The notes below the pieces were generated by a model. The model was not told the DNA's origin, did not search any database, and was given only the letters and a program-made list of their open reading frames with translations. Below, piece after piece: positions 26,206 to 33,853 of a stretch of 55,822 nt of DNA. The stretch is from an uncultured Balneolaceae bacterium (GTDB taxonomy: Bacteria; Bacteroidota; Rhodothermia; Balneolales; Balneolaceae), in assembly GCA_937982515.1 (NCBI GenBank), contig CALJMB010000326.1, positions 1 to 55,822 of the forward strand, given 5' to 3'. The position numbers and the translations under genes are program-made. Numbering within the stretch: position 1 is the stretch's first letter; the number at the start of each line of letters is the position of its first letter.

Positions 26206-26232
26206 TTGACATCAATCCTCAGAGTTTATAAT
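26206..26232 (+). promoter_or_regulatory. Probable promoter of the plus-strand sulfur operon
   Basis: TTGACA at 26206-26211 and TATAAT at 26227-26232, both perfect sigma-70 boxes in the E. coli sense, with a 15-base spacer that is shorter than the usual 16-18. Transcription would start near 26240 and run through the Cys leader (26296) and its attenuator. Confidence 0.6.
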
Positions 26233-26295
26233 CTGTTGGCGGTGCTGAAGAAACCGCTGGCACCAACGTTTTTCATTACACATTTAGTACTATTT

Positions 26296-26412
26296 ATGAG
26301 CTTTCTCAACAACATCCAAAACTTTTTCGTTGCATACATGTGCGCTTGTATGATGTGTATCTGTTGTTGTATGGATACCGTAAAAGGTAGTGGATGGAGC
26401 ATTCTCAAATAG
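26296..26412 (+). CDS. Cysteine/methionine-rich leader peptide ahead of sulfate-assimilation operon
   Basis: A 38-residue ORF from ATG at 26296 to TAG at 26410-26412. Residues 15-26 read MCACMMCICCCM: six Cys and four Met in twelve codons. The codons just after (GGT AGT GGA, from 26386) contain GGTAGTGG, which is exactly complementary to CCACTACC at 26438-26445 in the left arm of the following terminator. A ribosome stalled on the Cys codons would leave GGTAGTGG free to block the terminator; one that runs to the stop would cover it. This is the classical geometry of amino-acid attenuation. The peptide itself probably has no other role. Confidence 0.85.
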   Translation: MSFLNNIQNFFVAYMCACMMCICCCMDTVKGSGWSILK

Positions 26413-26468
26413 TATATTAAAGGATCTAACTCAAAGCCCACTACCTGATACAGGTGGCGGGCTTTTTT
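26386..26468 (+). promoter_or_regulatory. Transcription attenuator (antiterminator/terminator) of the sulfur operon
   Basis: The terminator arms are 26433-26447 and 26451-26465, 15 pairs with one mismatch and one G-U, loop ATA, with seven T in a row at 26463-26469. The competing antiterminator is GGTAGTGG (26386-26393) with CCACTACC (26438-26445), 8 perfect pairs that break the terminator stem. The promoter-proximal half lies inside the leader ORF 15 bases after its last Cys codon, about the reach of a stalled ribosome. The controlled genes begin at 26560. Confidence 0.85.
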
Positions 26469-26559
26469 TGTATCTGCGGAAGATCTCCCCCTCCTGTGTC
26501 AGCAAAAGGGCTTTGTGGAATTTTAACTAATCACCACTAAACACAAAGTCAAAACTATT

Positions 26560-27402
26560 ATGGCTGACGTAATAACCAATCAAAAAGTACTGGTAACGAC
26601 CGACTGGGCGGCCGAACATCTGAATGATGAAGGCATCCGGTTTGTGGAAGTCGATGTAAATACCAAATCTTATGACTCCGGGCACATACCGGGAGCTGTA
26701 GGCTGGAACTGGAAAAAAGAGTTGCAGGATCAGCTACGGCGAACCATCGCGTCGAAAGATGATTTCCAGCAATTGCTGAGTAAATCGGGTATCAGCAACG
26801 ATACAACCATTATCCTTTACGGCGATAACAACAACTGGTTTGCCGCCTGGGCCTATTGGCTTCTCAAATACTACGGCCACGAAGATGTGAGAATTCTGGA
26901 TGGCGGGCGGAAGAAGTGGGAAGCGGAAAACCGTGAGTTGACTACCGATGTCCCAGAAGTCAATACAGCAACATATACCATTGACAAAATAAAAGGTGAA
27001 TACCGTGCCTTCCGCGATGATATCGCCAGGAACCTTGAAAACAGTGCCTTCGGCCTGGTGGATGTGCGTTCTCCAGATGAATTCTCAGGCAAAATTCTGG
27101 CCCCCCCGGGACTGAATGAACTTTCCCAGCGTCCCGGGCATATTCCCGGTGCGGCAAATATCCCCTGGTCTCAGGCCGTGAATGAAGACGGCACTTTCAA
27201 GAGCAAGGAAGAGCTGAGAAAGCTGTATGAAGGTCACGGCATCACGCCAGACAAGGAGATCGTTGCTTACTGCCGGATCGGTGAGCGCTCTGCTCACTCC
27301 TGGTTTGTACTCAATGAGTTGCTGGAGTACCCGAATGTGCGTAACTATGACGGTTCCTGGACCGAATGGGGGAACCTCATTGATGCACCTATCGAGAGAT
27401 AG
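26560..27402 (+). CDS. sseA: Thiosulfate/3-mercaptopyruvate sulfurtransferase (tandem rhodanese)
   Basis: A 280-residue protein with two rhodanese domains (about 10-125 and 150-278). The C-terminal domain has the active-site Cys238 in AYCRIGERSAHSWF; the N-terminal domain carries Asp89 at the equivalent place (LYGDNNNWFAAW) and is non-catalytic, as usual for this family. It moves sulfane sulfur from thiosulfate or mercaptopyruvate to an acceptor. It is the first gene of an operon with sulfite reductase, SUMT, APS reductase and a siroheme enzyme, and it may feed sulfur to MoeZ/CysO encoded on the other side of the divergent promoter. The 35-base gap to cysI supports co-transcription. Confidence 0.92.
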   Translation: MADVITNQKVLVTTDWAAEHLNDEGIRFVEVDVNTKSYDSGHIPGAVGWNWKKELQDQLRRTIASKDDFQQLLSKSGISNDTTIILYGDNNNWFAAWAYWLLKYYGHEDVRILDGGRKKWEAENRELTTDVPEVNTATYTIDKIKGEYRAFRDDIARNLENSAFGLVDVRSPDEFSGKILAPPGLNELSQRPGHIPGAANIPWSQAVNEDGTFKSKEELRKLYEGHGITPDKEIVAYCRIGERSAHSWFVLNELLEYPNVRNYDGSWTEWGNLIDAPIER

Positions 27403-27437
27403 ATAACCTCAACCCAAAGAAAAAGCACACATTCCTT

Positions 27438-29117
27438 ATGGGATCGCGAGATAAGAAAAAAAGCAAAATCGAAATCATTAAGGAAGAAAGCGATTATCTG
27501 CGGGGCAGCCTTACAGAAGAAGTGGGAAACGACCTTTCCCACTTCAGTAAGGTTGCAATTCAGCTGCTTAAGTTCCACGGCACGTACCAGCAGGATGACC
27601 GCGATCTTCGCCAGGGCCGGGACAGGCATTGGATGTTTATGATCCGGGGCCGTCTGCCGGGAGGCAAGATGACAGCAGACCAATACCTGGCTATCGACAA
27701 AATTGCCGATCGCTATGCCGATGGCACGCTGCGCGTTACCACACGGCAGGCCTTTCAGCTGCATGGAGTGATCAAGGAGAATTTAAAGCAAACCATGCAG
27801 GATATTAACAAAGCTTTAGTTACCACACTGGGAGCCTGTGGCGATATCGTACGCAATGTCATGGCCACTCCCGCACCCGATATAGATGGCCGCCAGGCCC
27901 AAGTTCAGGCATTTGCCGATGAGCTTTCTGATACGCTGCTTCCCGCTTCCAATGCGTATCATGAGGTGTGGCTGGATGGTGAGAAAGTGTACTCGGGCAA
28001 AGAGGAGATCGTCGAAAACGAACCTCTATATGGCGATAGCTATCTTCCGAGGAAATTTAAAATCGGTGTCGCTCTGCCGGGAGATAACAGTATTGATGTA
28101 TATACCCAGGACATTGGGCTGGTAGCGCTTTTTGACGACGAGAATAACATAGAAGGTTTTAATGTCATTATAGGCGGTGGCATGGGAATGAACCACCGAA
28201 AGCCGGATACATTCCCCAGGCTTGGCGATCATTTGGGATATGTCTCCAAAGAGCAGGTAGTTTCTGCAGTAAAAGGCATTATTGAAATTCAGCGGGATTA
28301 CGGAAACCGCATCAACCGGAAGCGTGCACGTATGAAATACCTGGTGGATGAATGGGGAGTCGAAAAGTTTCACGATGAATTGGTAAAACGGACCGGTTTC
28401 GCGCTCCATCCCTTCCGTGAGCTGCCGGAGTTTGGCCTGGACCTTTACCTGGGCTGGAACCGGCAGTCAGATGGAAACTGGTTCCTGGGGCTTTCTATAG
28501 AAAACGGCCGCATCAAGAACGATGAAAACTTGCAGCTGAAAACTGGCCTCCGGGAGGTGGTGGAACAGTTTGGAGTGGGGGTTAGGCTGACCCCAAACCA
28601 GAATGTGTTATTGACAGATATCAAAGAAGAGGACAAAGCCGGCATATCGCAGATTCTAAGCAGCCATAATGTGCTCTTCGGAGAGGATCTTTCCAATCTG
28701 CTAAAATATTCAATGGCCTGCCCGGCAATGCCAACCTGTGGACTTGCAATTACAGAATCGGAACGGGTGCTGCCAGGGGTGATCCGGGAGCTGGAAGAAG
28801 TGATTCGTGAACTCGGGCTTGAAGAAGAAAAGATTTCGATTCGTATGTCTGGCTGCCCCAACGGCTGTTCCCGTCCTTATGTAGCCGACATTGGCTTTGT
28901 AGGAAGATCACTAAATAAATATACCATTTTTGTTGGCGGAGATCCTTCCGGAACCCGTCTGAATAAAGAATACAAAGATTTGGTATCGCTGGAAGATCTG
29001 GTTAAGGAAGTGCGCCCCCTGCTGGAACACTACAAAGAACACAGAGCAGAACAGGAATCCTTTGGCAATTTTTGGAACCGTACCGGGATCGGAGAAAACG
29101 GACAAATTCTAGTATGA
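27438..29117 (+). CDS. cysI: Assimilatory sulfite reductase hemoprotein (CysI/NirA family)
   Basis: A 559-residue siroheme/4Fe-4S enzyme that reduces sulfite to sulfide with six electrons. It has duplicated ferredoxin-like and siroheme half-domains, the substrate-binding stretch RVTTRQAFQLHG, and the cluster ligands Cys428 and Cys434 (ACPAMPTCGLA) with Cys473 and Cys477 (SGCPNGCSRP). The sequence around these is close to E. coli CysI (570 residues). No CysJ-type flavoprotein gene is present in the window, but a ferredoxin gene lies 2.5 kb downstream, so ferredoxin could be the electron donor. Siroheme is provided by the next gene and the precorrin-2 dehydrogenase of the same operon. Confidence 0.95.
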   Translation: MGSRDKKKSKIEIIKEESDYLRGSLTEEVGNDLSHFSKVAIQLLKFHGTYQQDDRDLRQGRDRHWMFMIRGRLPGGKMTADQYLAIDKIADRYADGTLRVTTRQAFQLHGVIKENLKQTMQDINKALVTTLGACGDIVRNVMATPAPDIDGRQAQVQAFADELSDTLLPASNAYHEVWLDGEKVYSGKEEIVENEPLYGDSYLPRKFKIGVALPGDNSIDVYTQDIGLVALFDDENNIEGFNVIIGGGMGMNHRKPDTFPRLGDHLGYVSKEQVVSAVKGIIEIQRDYGNRINRKRARMKYLVDEWGVEKFHDELVKRTGFALHPFRELPEFGLDLYLGWNRQSDGNWFLGLSIENGRIKNDENLQLKTGLREVVEQFGVGVRLTPNQNVLLTDIKEEDKAGISQILSSHNVLFGEDLSNLLKYSMACPAMPTCGLAITESERVLPGVIRELEEVIRELGLEEEKISIRMSGCPNGCSRPYVADIGFVGRSLNKYTIFVGGDPSGTRLNKEYKDLVSLEDLVKEVRPLLEHYKEHRAEQESFGNFWNRTGIGENGQILV

Positions 29118-29148
29118 AATTTCTCACATATTTTTAATCTTTCTGCCA

Positions 29149-29964
29149 ATGAATAATTTACAGGGCAGCCCCAAAGGCAAGGTGTATCTCGTTGGTGCGG
29201 GGCCCGGGGAACCGGAACTTATTACTTTGCGTGGTGCAAAGATTTTAAAAAAATCCGAAGTCGTTGTTTATGACCGTCTGGCAAATTCAGAGATATTAGC
29301 CATGACCCCGGAGCATTCCGAACATATATACGTTGGTAAAAAGCCGGGCCGGCCATCGGTGTCTCAACAGCAAATCAACCGTATCGTTATTTCAAAAGCA
29401 CAAGAAGGTAAAACTGTTGTTCGCTTAAAGGGTGGGGATCCGTTCATTTTCGGGCGCGGAGGCGAAGAATGTGAAGCTCTTCGGCGAGCCGGTATTTCTT
29501 ATGAGATTGTTCCAGGCCTTAGCAGTGTATTGGCGGCCCCCGCTTATGCAGGCATACCGCTGACTCACCGTAGATATGGCCGGTCGTTTACTGTTGTAAC
29601 GGGGCATACCGTTGCAGGATCGGATCATTTTGACAATTGGGAACATTTGGCGAATGCCGATACCTTGATTATCTTAATGGGCTTGAAAAACCTGGCAGTC
29701 ATTGCAAGTACTCTGGTACAACTTGGAAAAGAAGCGGATACGCCGGCTGCAGTCATTGAAAATGCCACTTATCAGCACCAGAGAACCATTATTGGCACCC
29801 TAAATGATATTGCTGAAAAGACGGATCACCTTTTACCCCCTGCTACGATTGTGGTGGGAGACCTGGTTTCTCTGAGTAACGATCTGGCCTGGTTTGGTAA
29901 TGATGAGGCTGAAAATCAGACAATTAAGCAGGATTCACAACTTTTTTCAAACTTTGCAGGATAA
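29149..29964 (+). CDS. cobA: Uroporphyrinogen-III C-methyltransferase (SUMT)
   Basis: A 271-residue SAM-dependent methyltransferase that makes precorrin-2 from uroporphyrinogen III, the first step towards siroheme. Family signatures are seen: VYLVGAGPGEPELITLRGA at about 12-30, VVYDRLAN, RLKGGDPFIFGRGGEE at about 93-108 and VPGLSSVLAAPAYAGIPLTH. It is a stand-alone SUMT, not fused to the CysG dehydrogenase, which is a separate gene 0.8 kb downstream. It lies 31 bases after cysI, so siroheme supply is tied to the enzyme that needs it. Confidence 0.96.
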   Translation: MNNLQGSPKGKVYLVGAGPGEPELITLRGAKILKKSEVVVYDRLANSEILAMTPEHSEHIYVGKKPGRPSVSQQQINRIVISKAQEGKTVVRLKGGDPFIFGRGGEECEALRRAGISYEIVPGLSSVLAAPAYAGIPLTHRRYGRSFTVVTGHTVAGSDHFDNWEHLANADTLIILMGLKNLAVIASTLVQLGKEADTPAAVIENATYQHQRTIIGTLNDIAEKTDHLLPPATIVVGDLVSLSNDLAWFGNDEAENQTIKQDSQLFSNFAG

Positions 29965-29979
29965 CTAATCTTTCGTCAC

Positions 29980-30747
29980 ATGCAAGATACCAACAAATCT
30001 GTACCAACAGATGAACAATGGCCTCCAGAGCTGTTTATTTCGCTAAACAGCCAGCTACAGGAGGCACATCCGGATGAAGTAATAGAATGGGGTTACAAAA
30101 CTTTTGGTTCAGATATGGTGCTCGGAACGGGTTTTGGCCCGTCGGGGATGTTGTTAATTCATCGCATCCAAAAACTGGGGCTGCCTGTTTCAATATTTTA
30201 CCTTGATACGCATTTATTATTCGAAGAAACATACAAACTGTGTGATATTCTGGAAGAACGATACAATGTAGATATCATTCGTGTGGCTACCGATCTCTCG
30301 CTGGAAGAACAGGCTGAGCAATATGGCGATGAACTGTGGGCTAAAGACCCCGATACATGCTGCCATATCAGAAAAGTATTGCCGCTGCGTAACTTCTTGT
30401 CCGATAAGAAAGCCTGGATAAGCGGAGTGCGGCGCAGCCAGTCCGAAACACGCAAGCAGACCCAGGTTATAGAGTGGGATCCTGCAAACGAAGTAATTAA
30501 AATTAATCCACTGGCCACCTGGACGGGAGAAGAAGTGTGGGACTATATCCACATCAATGAACTGCCATATAATCCACTGCACGACGAGGGTTATCCCAGC
30601 ATTGGGTGCATACCCTGTACACAACCGGTTCTTAACGGGGAAGACGAACGGGCCGGACGCTGGAGAGGATCGGATAAAATGGAATGTGGTATTCACGTAC
30701 CGACCCAGAATTTCCATAACGGTCTGAGCAACGGCGTAAAAAAATAG
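29980..30747 (+). CDS. cysH: APS reductase (CysH, 4Fe-4S type)
   Basis: A 255-residue adenylyl-sulfate reductase producing sulfite. It has the cluster signature CC at Cys127/Cys128 and CxxC at Cys210/Cys213, which marks the APS-using class rather than the cluster-free PAPS class, and the catalytic Cys236 in ECGIH. The nucleotide-binding residues lie in GTGFGPSG and SGVRRSQSETR. Its product is the substrate of CysI. ATP sulfurylase, which would supply APS, is not encoded in this window. The gap to cobA is 15 bases and to the next gene 9 bases, so it is clearly in the operon. Confidence 0.95.
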   Translation: MQDTNKSVPTDEQWPPELFISLNSQLQEAHPDEVIEWGYKTFGSDMVLGTGFGPSGMLLIHRIQKLGLPVSIFYLDTHLLFEETYKLCDILEERYNVDIIRVATDLSLEEQAEQYGDELWAKDPDTCCHIRKVLPLRNFLSDKKAWISGVRRSQSETRKQTQVIEWDPANEVIKINPLATWTGEEVWDYIHINELPYNPLHDEGYPSIGCIPCTQPVLNGEDERAGRWRGSDKMECGIHVPTQNFHNGLSNGVKK

Positions 30748-30756
30748 TACAGGGCA

Positions 30757-31416
30757 ATGGAAGTCTTCCCAATCTATCTGAGCAAACTAGATACAAAAAA
30801 AACGGTACTGATAGGCGGTAACTATGAAGCCGAAGGTAAAGCGAAACAGTTACTCGATCGCAATGCCTTACTCACTGTGATTAGCCCGCAACTGACGACT
30901 AAACTGCATGCCTGGGCCGAAGAGGAACGCTTTAGCTGGATACGGAGGACGTATCGCAGAGGAGATCTGGAGGGTGCATTCATGGCCATAGTCGCAGAAT
31001 TTGAAGGAGATGTCAACAAACAAGTATACCGCGAGGCAGAAGAACTGGGAATTTTGGTAAATGTAATGGATGATATCCCTCATGCAAACTTTGCCTTTGG
31101 ATCTGTTGTTAAACAAGGGCTACTCACTTTATCCGTGTCAACCGGCGGGGCGGCTCCGGCTCTGGCTGTAAGGCTGCGCCAGCGGTTTGAGGAGGAGTTC
31201 GGGCCGGAATACGCCGTTTTTCTGGAGCTTATGCAAAAACTGAGGAAGCCTATGGCACACTATCATCCCGAATTTGAAATCCGCAAAAAGCTCTGGTATG
31301 AATTGATTGATTCTGAAATACTGAGCATGTTACGGCAAGGGAAAGTAGGCGAGGCTCATCTCAAAACAGCAGAGATTGTGGGAGAGCCGGTTCTGACAGA
31401 AGCATTGAAAACATGA
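30757..31416 (+). CDS. Precorrin-2 dehydrogenase / sirohydrochlorin ferrochelatase (Met8/CysG-N)
   Basis: A 219-residue NAD-dependent enzyme that oxidises precorrin-2 to sirohydrochlorin and may insert iron to finish siroheme. The N-terminal Rossmann part has LIGGNYEAEGKAKQLL at about 18-33, a slightly unusual form of the GGGxVA motif, and the family block NVMDDIPHANFAFGSVVKQG with STGGAAPALAVRLRQ. It corresponds to the N-terminal third of CysG or to Met8p. It is the last gene tightly linked to cysH. The dehydrogenase call is firm; the ferrochelatase activity is assumed from the family. Confidence 0.88.
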   Translation: MEVFPIYLSKLDTKKTVLIGGNYEAEGKAKQLLDRNALLTVISPQLTTKLHAWAEEERFSWIRRTYRRGDLEGAFMAIVAEFEGDVNKQVYREAEELGILVNVMDDIPHANFAFGSVVKQGLLTLSVSTGGAAPALAVRLRQRFEEEFGPEYAVFLELMQKLRKPMAHYHPEFEIRKKLWYELIDSEILSMLRQGKVGEAHLKTAEIVGEPVLTEALKT

Positions 31417-31666
31417 ATGATTGTGTATAAAGGCCGAGCATAGTCCTATAGTGTATTGTACGCCTATATCTGGTATAATATGAACTCTTTTTCACCAGAT
31501 CGGAATAGCAAAGGCCGCAGACAGACGACCAAAGGCCCTGCAGGCCGCTGCGGTCTTCCTCATGACAATAAGATCAGCTTTGCTATAAGATTTATTGTTG
31601 AATGCCAGGCTGATCCTGATTTTCTGAATTTTCTAAATATTAATTACTCTATAACGAGAAACTAAC

Positions 31667-32002
31667 ATGGCTTACGTAGTTACCGAACCTTGCATCAACT
31701 GTAAATATACCAACTGTGCAGCAGTTTGCCCCGTAGACGCTTTTCGTGAAGGGCCTAACTTTTTGACCATTGATCCTCTGGATTGTATAGATTGCGATGC
31801 TTGCGTCCCTGAGTGCCCGGTTGAGGCTATTTATCCGGATGATGAAGTACCCCAGGAGTGGGAGCATTATATAGAGCTGAATGAACGGCTTGCGGAAAAC
31901 TGGCAAGATCGCATCATCAATCAAACCCAGGATCCGCTGCCCGATGCCGATGACTGGGCCGAAAAAGAAGACAAAGAAGACCTGTTGCAGGAGGACTGGT
32001 AA
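31667..32002 (+). CDS. fdxA: Seven-iron ferredoxin (FdxA-type)
   Basis: A 111-residue ferredoxin. The first cluster region CINCKYTNCAAVCPVDAF and the second CIDCDACVPECPVEAIY carry the Cys pattern of 3Fe-4S/4Fe-4S ferredoxins such as FdxA, followed by an acidic C-terminal tail (EDKEDLLQEDW). It lies 250 bases beyond the siroheme gene with no terminator recognised between, so it could be in the same transcript or have its own promoter. Context suggests that it could deliver electrons to the sulfite reductase, which lacks a CysJ partner here; this is inference. Confidence 0.93.
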   Translation: MAYVVTEPCINCKYTNCAAVCPVDAFREGPNFLTIDPLDCIDCDACVPECPVEAIYPDDEVPQEWEHYIELNERLAENWQDRIINQTQDPLPDADDWAEKEDKEDLLQEDW

Positions 32003-32117
32003 GCGATTGGATGCCGGCTTTCAGTGAAGGCCCCCCATATATCATATCTGTGCTTATCAGAGCCCCAGCTGCAGCACCCGCGTTCTATAGAAACGACAGA
32101 CTATAGCTGGCATAGCA

Positions 32118-33287
32118 CTAGCTCTCCAGCGCTTGTTCCACATCCCCGATGATATCCTCTACGGCCTCAAGGCCCACAGCGATGCGGATGAGGCCCGGAG
32201 TGATGCTCACTTCTCTGCGCTCTTCATCCGACAGCTTGGAATGAGTAGTCGACGCCGGGTGTGTGGCAATGGAGCGGGTGTCTCCCAGATTGGCGGAAAG
32301 TGATATCATGGAGAGGTTATCCAGGAATTTTTTAGCCCTCTCATAACCGCCTTTAATGTTAAAAGTGACAACGCCACCGCCTGATCGCATCTGTTTCCGA
32401 GCCAGATCATATTGAGGATGGCTTTTCAGGAATGGATACTTCACCCACTCTACCTGGTCATGCGATTCCAGAAACGCGGCGAATTGCAGTGCGTTAGCGG
32501 AATGCTTTTCCATACGTACAGGCAGTGTTTCCAGGCTTTTGGAGAAGAGCCAGGCATTGAACGGGGAGAGTGAAGGGCCGGTATGTCGGGTAAAAAACCG
32601 AATCTCTTCTATATATCGAGCCTTACCTACAATAACGCCGCCGATGCCACGCCCTTGACCGTCGATAAACTTGGTGGCGGAATGAACCACAATATCGGCG
32701 CCATATTCCATTGGTTTCTGCAGATAAGGGGTGGCAAAGCAGTTATCGACGATGGTGATCAGGCCGTGTTTATTTGCCAGGCTACAGGCCCATTCCAGAT
32801 CGATAAGATCCAACCCCGGATTAGAGGGTGTTTCAAGAAAAATAATTTTCGTATTGTCCTGAATAAGTTGTTCCCAGGACTCAGGCTGGTCAATATTTAT
32901 ATACGAAAAGTCTATCCCCCATTTAGGGAATACAGAGCTCAAAATCTGATGGGTTGAACCAAAAATCGAACGGCAGGCTATGACATGATCTCCCTGTTCC
33001 AGCAAGGCTGCCATGCTGGAAAATACAGCGGCCATACCCGAGGCCGTAGAAATACCCGCTTCAGCCCCCTCCATCAGGCACATTTTAGCGACAAACTCAT
33101 CGGTGTTCGGATTGGAGTAGCGGCTGTAGATATTTCCATCCACTTCACTGGCAAACATCGCCCGTGCGTGCTCCGCGGAATCGAACACGAAGCTGGATGT
33201 CATAAAAAGAGGAGTGGAATGTTCTCGTTGCCCGGAGCGCCTGGTTTGTGTTCTGATTACCTGTGTTTTTGCCTGCTTATCTGGCAT
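32118..33287 (-). CDS. metZ: O-succinyl/acetylhomoserine sulfhydrylase (MetZ-type, Cys/Met PLP family)
   Basis: A 389-residue gamma-family PLP enzyme. The PLP lysine is Lys206 in VHSATKFIDGQGR, the cofactor phosphate loop is STASGMAAV, and the C-terminal STTHSKLSDEERREV is typical. The Phe/Asn pattern and GQGRGIGG are closest to MetZ, which makes homocysteine directly from activated homoserine and sulfide; cystathionine gamma-synthase or lyase cannot be excluded. The frame is open to 33401, but that would run into the preceding OsmC gene; the ATG at 33287, 10 bases after the OsmC stop, gives the family N-terminus. It uses the sulfide made by the nearby CysI route. Confidence 0.88.
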   Translation of the reverse strand: MPDKQAKTQVIRTQTRRSGQREHSTPLFMTSSFVFDSAEHARAMFASEVDGNIYSRYSNPNTDEFVAKMCLMEGAEAGISTASGMAAVFSSMAALLEQGDHVIACRSIFGSTHQILSSVFPKWGIDFSYINIDQPESWEQLIQDNTKIIFLETPSNPGLDLIDLEWACSLANKHGLITIVDNCFATPYLQKPMEYGADIVVHSATKFIDGQGRGIGGVIVGKARYIEEIRFFTRHTGPSLSPFNAWLFSKSLETLPVRMEKHSANALQFAAFLESHDQVEWVKYPFLKSHPQYDLARKQMRSGGGVVTFNIKGGYERAKKFLDNLSMISLSANLGDTRSIATHPASTTHSKLSDEERREVSITPGLIRIAVGLEAVEDIIGDVEQALES

Positions 33288-33297
33288 ATGGGTGGCC

Positions 33298-33717
33298 TCA
33301 GGATTTGTTGATGGAATAACTGTGAGTGATGACAGCTGTTTTTTCGAGTATCTTTGAAACGGAGCAATATTTACCCAGCGAAAGATCAATCGCGCGTTCA
33401 ACCTTTTTAGGGTCCAGGGTACCTTTTAAGTCGAAATGTATATGAATTTTCTCGAACTCAGAATAGGTGTCTTTTTTCACCCGGTCTCCATCCACAACGA
33501 CCTGCAGGGCGGTTAACTCCTGTTTCTGTTTTTTTAAGATGCCGATCACATCAATAGCACTGCAGCCTCCAACGCCGGCTAATAGAAGCTGCATAGGGCT
33601 AAATCCGCCTTCCAACCCTCCAATACTTCGGGTACCATCTATCCGAATGATTCCGCCTTCTTCATTTTTCGCCTCCATGTGCAGCTCTTCATCGAGCCGG
33701 TCAATTACTATGTGCAT
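33298..33717 (-). CDS. OsmC-family protein
   Basis: A 139-residue OsmC/Ohr-fold protein with the two reactive cysteines of the family, Cys52 (GVGGCSAIDV) and Cys118 (GKYCSVSKIL). Ohr/OsmC members reduce organic peroxides; the YhfA-like subgroup, which this resembles, has no settled substrate. It is directly upstream of metZ (10-base gap) and thus in a two-gene unit, hinting at a link to thiol or homocysteine chemistry. No product-rich leader peptide was found ahead of it. Confidence 0.9.
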   Translation of the reverse strand: MHIVIDRLDEELHMEAKNEEGGIIRIDGTRSIGGLEGGFSPMQLLLAGVGGCSAIDVIGILKKQKQELTALQVVVDGDRVKKDTYSEFEKIHIHFDLKGTLDPKKVERAIDLSLGKYCSVSKILEKTAVITHSYSINKS

Positions 33718-33813
33718 AAGATGGATAATCTGTTATAAATTTATCATTTGCAGGCAAAGTAAGAAAAGACATTTGATATAGAAAGAGAGGTGATATAGAA
33801 AGAGAGGCGTAAA

Positions 33814-33850
33814 GTAAAAAAGTCTGCCCGGTTTTCACACCGGGCAGATT
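33814..33850 (-). terminator. Intrinsic terminator of the leu/ilv operon
   Basis: A perfect 10-bp GC-rich stem (TCTGCCCGGT at 33823-33832 with ACCGGGCAGA at 33839-33848), a 6-base loop, and six T on the minus strand. It starts a few bases beyond the ilvE stop and ends the long minus-strand branched-chain operon. Confidence 0.9.
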
Positions 33851-33853
33851 GGT

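Noticed and set aside
31456..31665. 69-codon open frame before the ferredoxin gene
   Set aside because: No family resemblance and no ribosome-binding context; it looks like chance in an AT-rich spacer.
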